Positions 59,526 to 64,000 of a DNA stretch of 64,000 nt are shown one piece after another; position 1 is the stretch's first letter; each line of letters opens with the position of its first letter. This DNA comes from Quillaja saponaria (Eukaryota > Streptophyta > Magnoliopsida > Fabales > Quillajaceae): NCBI GenBank assembly GCA_029379385.1, contig CM055611.1, positions 3,038,001-3,102,000 of the forward strand, written 5' to 3'. The notes beneath the pieces are model-generated. The model had not been told where the DNA came from. It saw only the letters and a list, made by a program, of their open reading frames with translations, and did no database searches. The position numbers were made by a program, and so were the translations under genes.

Positions 59526-59751
59526 AAAAGGGTGGGGTAATTGTAATACCCCAAGAAAGAGAAAGTTCTACATTGGTTGGGAAAGAGGAGAGAAAAGTGT
59601 ATATAACCCTCAATGATCAACTACTAAGTACCTTCCAGTTAGCATTTTAACCCATGTGGTATGGGTTGTTGACTTTTTAAATTTAACCCATGTGGTAGTG
59701 AGTTGTTGACTTTTCAAATGTACTTGGGCCAGTTAGACTTGGGGTGTTACA
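59526..59751 (+). repeat. Polypurine tract plus short LTR (210 bp), nested element
   Basis: AAAAGGGTGGGG (59526-59537) precedes TGTAATACCCCAAG (59542), which pairs as an inverted end with CTTGGGGTGTTACA (ends 59751): 13 of 14 matching. TG...CA ends and an adjacent PPT indicate an LTR. Only about 100 bp lie between the PBS at 59429 and this PPT, the architecture of a TRIM-like element. Just after it, ATCAAAGCAACAG resembles a decayed second PBS. Confidence 0.5.
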
Positions 59752-60352
59752 GAATCAAAGCAACAGTTTGGGCAAAAGGTGGGATAAGGAAGTTCCATGA
59801 TACTTGTCATGGTATCATGTACATCTCCTTCTCCCAAGGTTTAGGTTGTACTCCTTGTTTGATAATATGCCTATTGTTTGCCTATTAATTGAAGTATTGT
59901 TTACGAAATTATTTCTTGCCTATTACTGTGAAGTATTGTTTACGAAATTATTTCTAGGATAAAGTGTTTTTATGTTATGTTTTTTGCATATATATATATA
60001 TATGTTTATGTGTTTCATATATATGTCATATGATAAAAAAAAAATGTTTAATGAAAAAAAGAAAAGAAAGGACATGCTTATTATGACATGTAAAAAAGAA
60101 AGGAAAGGGACATACTAAATATGGCATGTGAAAAGGAAGAAAAGTGAATAAGGAAATGTTGAATACTGCATGAAGGAAATGTTGTATGTTGCATGCATAG
60201 TAGAAAGAAAGGAGCATAACATGCAAATTAGAAAGGAAGGAACATAGCATATATGCATAGTAGAAAAGGAAAAGAAGCATGACATACTAGAATGTTAGGA
60301 AATCTCATCCTAGGAATAAAACTAAAAGGTGTAATTGTGTGTGCATTCTAGG

Positions 60353-61435
60353 ATGGCTCCTGAGAAAAGATACCAAAACGAGCTCCTAGAAGGCATACTC
60401 AATACATTGGAAGACGTATCAGGAGTAATGAGAAAATAAGTAGATACCCAAAATGCGGCTATAGAAGCTGCAATGGCACCTGCCAATGTTGCAGCTAATG
60501 CGGCGGCACGAATGAATAATGCAGGAGAGGACATTGAGCCTCGAATGCAAGGACCTAGGCCGAGTGAAGTAGGGGAATTAATGGACTATTTTAGGAAGCC
60601 AACCACTTAGTTTTTCAGGGAGTTGTGATTATATTGTAACCGAAAAGTGGATGCATCAATTAAAAAAGATTTTAGGGTAATGGGATGTGAGAAGAATGAT
60701 AAGTTAGTACTAGTAGTATATATGTTAGAGGGTGAAGCTAAGTATTGGTTACAGAGTATGGAGAGGTTACTTACGGCTAGAGGATTGGAGGAGTTTTAGG
60801 GAGGTTTTTTTATAGGAAAATACTTTCCCAATAGTATTAATCAAGATCTTGAAGCTAAGTTTAATCAACTCAGACAGGGAGAGTATGAGTGTAGCAGAGC
60901 ATGAGCATAGATTTGAAGTACTATCTAAGTTCTATACCTACCTTCAAACCCATTATGATGATAGGTGGAAAGTCCGATAAATTCTAACGAGGGTTAAATC
61001 CGGATATGAGAGGTAAGATAGCAACCTTAGAAATAGAAAACTTTGCCCAATTAAGTAGGAAAAAGTAAAATTGCAGAGAGAATATGTAGGGAGGAAGAAA
61101 CGGAGAGAAAAATGAGATATGAGAGTTCTAAGAGGTTTAGGGAGATAAAGAAGAATAAGAGTAACAAACGGGGAGCTGTAGCTATAGCTGGAAGGCCACC
61201 TTATTTGCCGAATGAAAGGAAATAAGTAGGGAGTCAATCAAGGGAGGAAGGATCGTGCAGTAAGTGTGTGAGATTTCATATTGGTAGATCATATCAAATA
61301 GGTACCAATAATTGTTTTAAATGCTTAAAGGAGGGTCATATAGCTAAGTTTTGTCCGGAGATGAATAACCCGAGAGCCACTAGGAAACCAATGGTGCCAG
61401 GACGAAGTGTTTTCCCTGAGCTAAATTGAGGCTCA
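60353..61435 (+). pseudogene. Ty3/gypsy gag, decayed
   Basis: Starts MAPEKRYQNELLEGIL and reaches a stop at codon 29. Recognisable gag follows (DYFRKPTT; EGEAKYWLQSMERL; FPNSINQDLEAKF) with further stops and shifts. The zinc knuckle CFKCLKEGHIAKFC at 61313-61354 is intact (CX2CX4HX4C). Overall pattern fits the Tekay/Del-type chromovirus lineage. Confidence 0.8.
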
Positions 61436-61860
61436 ATAGGATGATAACGTCATTCTCGATAAGTGTCTATTAGCTAATCAAGACGTACTTGCTTTATTTG
61501 ACACTGAAGCATCTCATTCTCTTCATTTTCATAGAGTGCAATAGGAGATTAAGATTGGAAATAACCAATATGTCATATAGAATGTTAGTGGAAACCCCGA
61601 TAAGAAAGCCCTCTTGTGTGAGTGAAGTGTGCAAGTCAGGTGGAATTAAAAGTCCAAGATAGGTTAAGTTATCCTACTCTAGTTTGTCTACCTACAGGAG
61701 ACTTAGATTTGATCTTAGGAATGGATTGGTTGGAAGAACAATAGGTGGTAGTAGATTGTAAGGATAAGAAGATAGTGTTTACCCAAATCCATCGTTGTTC
61801 ACCATAATTGAAACCTACCTTGATGTTCATTTCAACCCTTCAAGCTAGGAAAATAGTGTC
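61436..61860 (+). pseudogene. Ty3/gypsy protease, decayed
   Basis: The active-site motif reads LFDTEASHS at about 61494-61520 where DTGASHS is expected (glycine to glutamate). GDLDLILGMDWLEEQ is readable to about 61740. Stops break the frame. Confidence 0.75.
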
Positions 61861-62790
61861 TCAATGTTGTATAGGATTCTTAGCTGTCCTAACCGAGGTT
61901 AAGGAAAAAAAGAAAATGTTAGACCAAATCCCAATAGTTAGAGATTTCCCTGAAGTATTTCCTGATGATATATCTGGTTTACCACCAGAAAGAGAGATAG
62001 AGTTTTCTATAGAAACTTTACCAGGTACCACTCCAATATCCAAACCTTCACATAGAATGGCACTGGTAGAACTTATTGAACTTAAGAAGTAATTAGAGGA
62101 ATTACATGATAAAGGCTACATAAGGCCTAATGTTTCACCCTGGAAAGCACCAGTATTGTTCGTTAAGAAGAAAGATGGGATGTTTAGGTTGTGTATAGAT
62201 TATAAACAACTTAATAAGGTTACCTATTAAGAATAAATACTCTTTACCTAAGATAGATGATTAGTTAGATCAATTACAAGGAGCTACAGTATTTTCTAAG
62301 ATTGATTTAAGGTCAGGATACCATCAGTTGAGAGTTAAGTCTAAGGATATTCCTAAAACAACCTTTAGGACAAGATATGGTTATTTTGAGTTTGTAGTTA
62401 CAAATGCACCTACAGTATTAATGGATTTGATGAATAGAGTGTTTATACCTTATCTTAATAGGTTTGTGATAGTGTTTATAGATGATATTTTAATATATTC
62501 AAGGAATAGGCGAGAGCATGAGGAACATTTAAGGATAGTATTGCAAACCCTTAATAATGAACAATTATATGCTAAGTTTAGTAAATATGATTTTTGGCTA
62601 GATGAGGTGAGATTCTTAGGACATGTGATTAGTGGTGAGGGAGTTATCGTAAATCCTAAGAAGGTTGAAGCAGTATTAGAGTGGGAAGTACCAACAACGG
62701 TCACTGAGGTTATGATTTTTCTAGGTTTGGTAGGCTATTATCAAAGGTTTATTCAAGGATTTTCCTAAATAGATATGCCATTAACTAGGT
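61861..62790 (+). pseudogene. Ty3/gypsy reverse transcriptase, decayed
   Basis: DFPEVFPDDISGLPPEREIE, then a stop near 62090, then [20 protein letters not shown] and [11 protein letters not shown] with a frame break. An open 146-codon part (62328-62768) carries the catalytic FIDDILIYS (62475-62486 encode FIDD) and [12 protein letters not shown]. Catalytic aspartates are intact but the whole is interrupted. Confidence 0.9.
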
Positions 62791-63460
62791 TAACCCATAA
62801 AGGAGTGAAATGGATGTGGACCAAGAGTTGTCAAAAGAGTTTTGAGGAATTCAAGGAACTATTGCTCTTGTATTAGTTATACCTGATCCTAAGGAAAGAT
62901 ATACCGTGTATAGTGATGCGTCTAGGAAATGATTAGGTTATGTCTTAATGCAACAAGGTAGAGGAGTACTTTATGCTTCTAGGCAATTAAGACCAAACGA
63001 GGAACACTACCATACCCATGATCTTGAACTTGTTGTTGTAGTGTTTGCTTTGAAAATTTAAAGACATTACCTGTTTGATGAGAAATTTGAGGTTTTTACT
63101 GAGCATAATTTTTTAATCAAAAGGAGTTGAATAAGACAAAGGAGATGGTTGGAGTTTTTAAAGGATTATGAGCGTGAATTAAAATATCATCCCAATAAGG
63201 CTAACATAGTTGCTGATGTTTTAAGTAGAAAGTCCAAGCACATGTCTAAGTTGATGATCCGAGAGTATAAATTGTTGGAGGATTTTAAAGATGCCTGTGA
63301 CTTAATTGAATTAGAGTCTAGATGTATGGCTATTCAAGGATTTATGTGGCAATCTGATTTGAAGCAAAGGATAAAAGAAGGATAAGATCAAGATGAATAT
63401 TTGAAGGTGATTATGCATAAGCAAGGAACAAAGTTTCGTTTTAAGATACCGTTTCGACAA
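62791..63460 (+). pseudogene. Ty3/gypsy RNase H and connection domain, truncated
   Basis: VYSDASRK (near 62907), [20 protein letters not shown], then a 78-codon open part (63149-63385) with [17 protein letters not shown]. Recognisable sequence ends near 63460. Integrase, chromodomain and 3' LTR are absent, so the element is cut off here by the neighbouring sequence. Confidence 0.85.
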
Positions 63461-63469
63461 ACTTAGAAA

Positions 63470-63661
63470 TGGAAACGATTCTGGAAACAGTATGGAAATG
63501 GCATAGAAAGTCTAATTTTTTAGGAAACACATAAAAACATATATTATAGTAATTGTAAGTATCTAATAGGAATAATTTAGTACATAGAGTACTAATAAAT
63601 ACATATCAAAGTAAAAATCAGAACACAAACATAGTAATTTAAGAAAAATATTAAATTATAA
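63470..63661. other. Junction and 3' flank of the minus-strand ORF
   Basis: AT-rich, starting with ACCGTTTCGACAAACTTAG; no retrotransposon similarity beyond this point. Confidence 0.4.
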
Positions 63662-64000
63662 TCACATCCAACCAGCTGTGGAGTGTCTAGCAGGTGCATA
63701 TCCAGAATATTGAAATTGTCTAAGAGGAAATTGATAGTATTGTTCAACATAGCTACAATACTGATCATAACTCATGTGATGAAAGAAATATGTCTCATAT
63801 TCCCTTACATATTTCTGAAAATCTTCAATATTGTATCCAAAATTCTGAGTTTGTGTAGCAAAATGACCAAAGTGAGAAGAAGATGATTGTGTATCATATC
63901 CAAAAGATGTATCATACGCATAATTAGAAGATAATGAACCATAATTGAAATTAGAAGCATTATATCTAGATGGTTGAAACCCATATCCATAGCTAGAACT
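63662..64000 (-). CDS. Partial ORF, Tyr/Ser-rich C-terminus (transposase-like, uncertain)
   Basis: A continuous 112-codon frame enters from the right edge and ends in TGA at 63662-63664. It is rich in Y, S, F and Q (YGYGFQPSRYNASNFNYGSL; DFQKYVREYETYFFHHM; ending APARHSTAGWM). The composition resembles low-complexity tails of plant hAT/DUF659-type transposases, but no catalytic part is in view, so the assignment is weak. Uninterrupted coding next to heavily decayed DNA suggests a young insertion or a real gene. Confidence 0.45.
   Translation of the reverse strand, partial: SSSYGYGFQPSRYNASNFNYGSLSSNYAYDTSFGYDTQSSSSHFGHFATQTQNFGYNIEDFQKYVREYETYFFHHMSYDQYCSYVEQYYQFPLRQFQYSGYAPARHSTAGWM

Noticed and set aside
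60026..61237. Minus-strand frames of 70-94 codons across the gypsy leader and gag
   Set aside because: Antisense to recognisable gag on the plus strand, low complexity (F/L/S-rich).
1..64000. CRISPR arrays, bacterial operons, Shine-Dalgarno sites, rho-independent terminators
   Set aside because: Composition, splice signals and gene content are those of a plant nuclear genome; the tandem repeats present lack alternating unique spacers.

Overview
The window is plant nuclear DNA, most likely from a eudicot. It is strongly AT-rich, has spliced genes with GT-AG introns, and is dominated by decayed transposable elements. There is one unmistakable conserved plant gene, an ASYMMETRIC LEAVES1/PHANTASTICA/ROUGH SHEATH2-type MYB gene (coding exon about 7.93-9.01 kb, + strand) with a putative 2-kb intron in its 5' leader. 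There is nothing bacterial: no operons, CRISPR arrays or rRNA.

Layout. 0-5.3 kb: AT-rich intergenic DNA and distal AS1 upstream region. 5.3-9.25 kb: AS1-like gene. 9.26-9.95 kb: fragment paralogous to one at 28.6-29.2 kb. 10.2-12.8 kb: decayed Ty1/copia pol on the minus strand, followed by an LTR-like block. 14.3-16.2, 24.7-27.4 and 47.7-49.9 kb: three dispersed paralogues, all minus strand, of a methyl-CpG-binding-domain (MBD) gene family. Their exons were assembled by comparing copies; two are broken, and the 49-kb copy is open over its first five exons including the whole MBD. A roughly 75-bp repeat recurs upstream of each copy. 17.6-19.0 and 43.8-45.0 kb: LINE-type RNase H remnants. 19.67-20.49 kb: five-unit tandem array of about 167 bp. 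21.3-22.2 kb: foldback element. 32.4-37.5 kb: decayed endogenous pararetrovirus polyprotein on the minus strand, split by a large foldback insertion and followed by a 21-unit CTAACC-like hexamer tract. 38.7-43.2 kb: 2.2-kb tandem duplication carrying two damaged small cysteine-rich (defensin-like) peptide genes. 50.5-54.4 kb: repeat-rich DNA, a tRNA-derived SINE, and a 1.1-kb inverted-repeat element with a 15-bp target duplication. 54.8-63.5 kb: nested LTR retrotransposons (a gag-like element, then a Ty3/gypsy element with long 5' LTR, primer-binding site, gag, protease, RT and RNase H, all interrupted by stops). 63.66-64.0 kb: an open tyrosine/serine-rich C-terminus on the minus strand running off the window.

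Only the AS1-like gene is confidently functional. The 49-kb MBD gene is a plausible second expressed gene. The rest is a record of duplication and transposition. Splice sites and phases were read by eye; element families were assigned from motifs, not from database searches.
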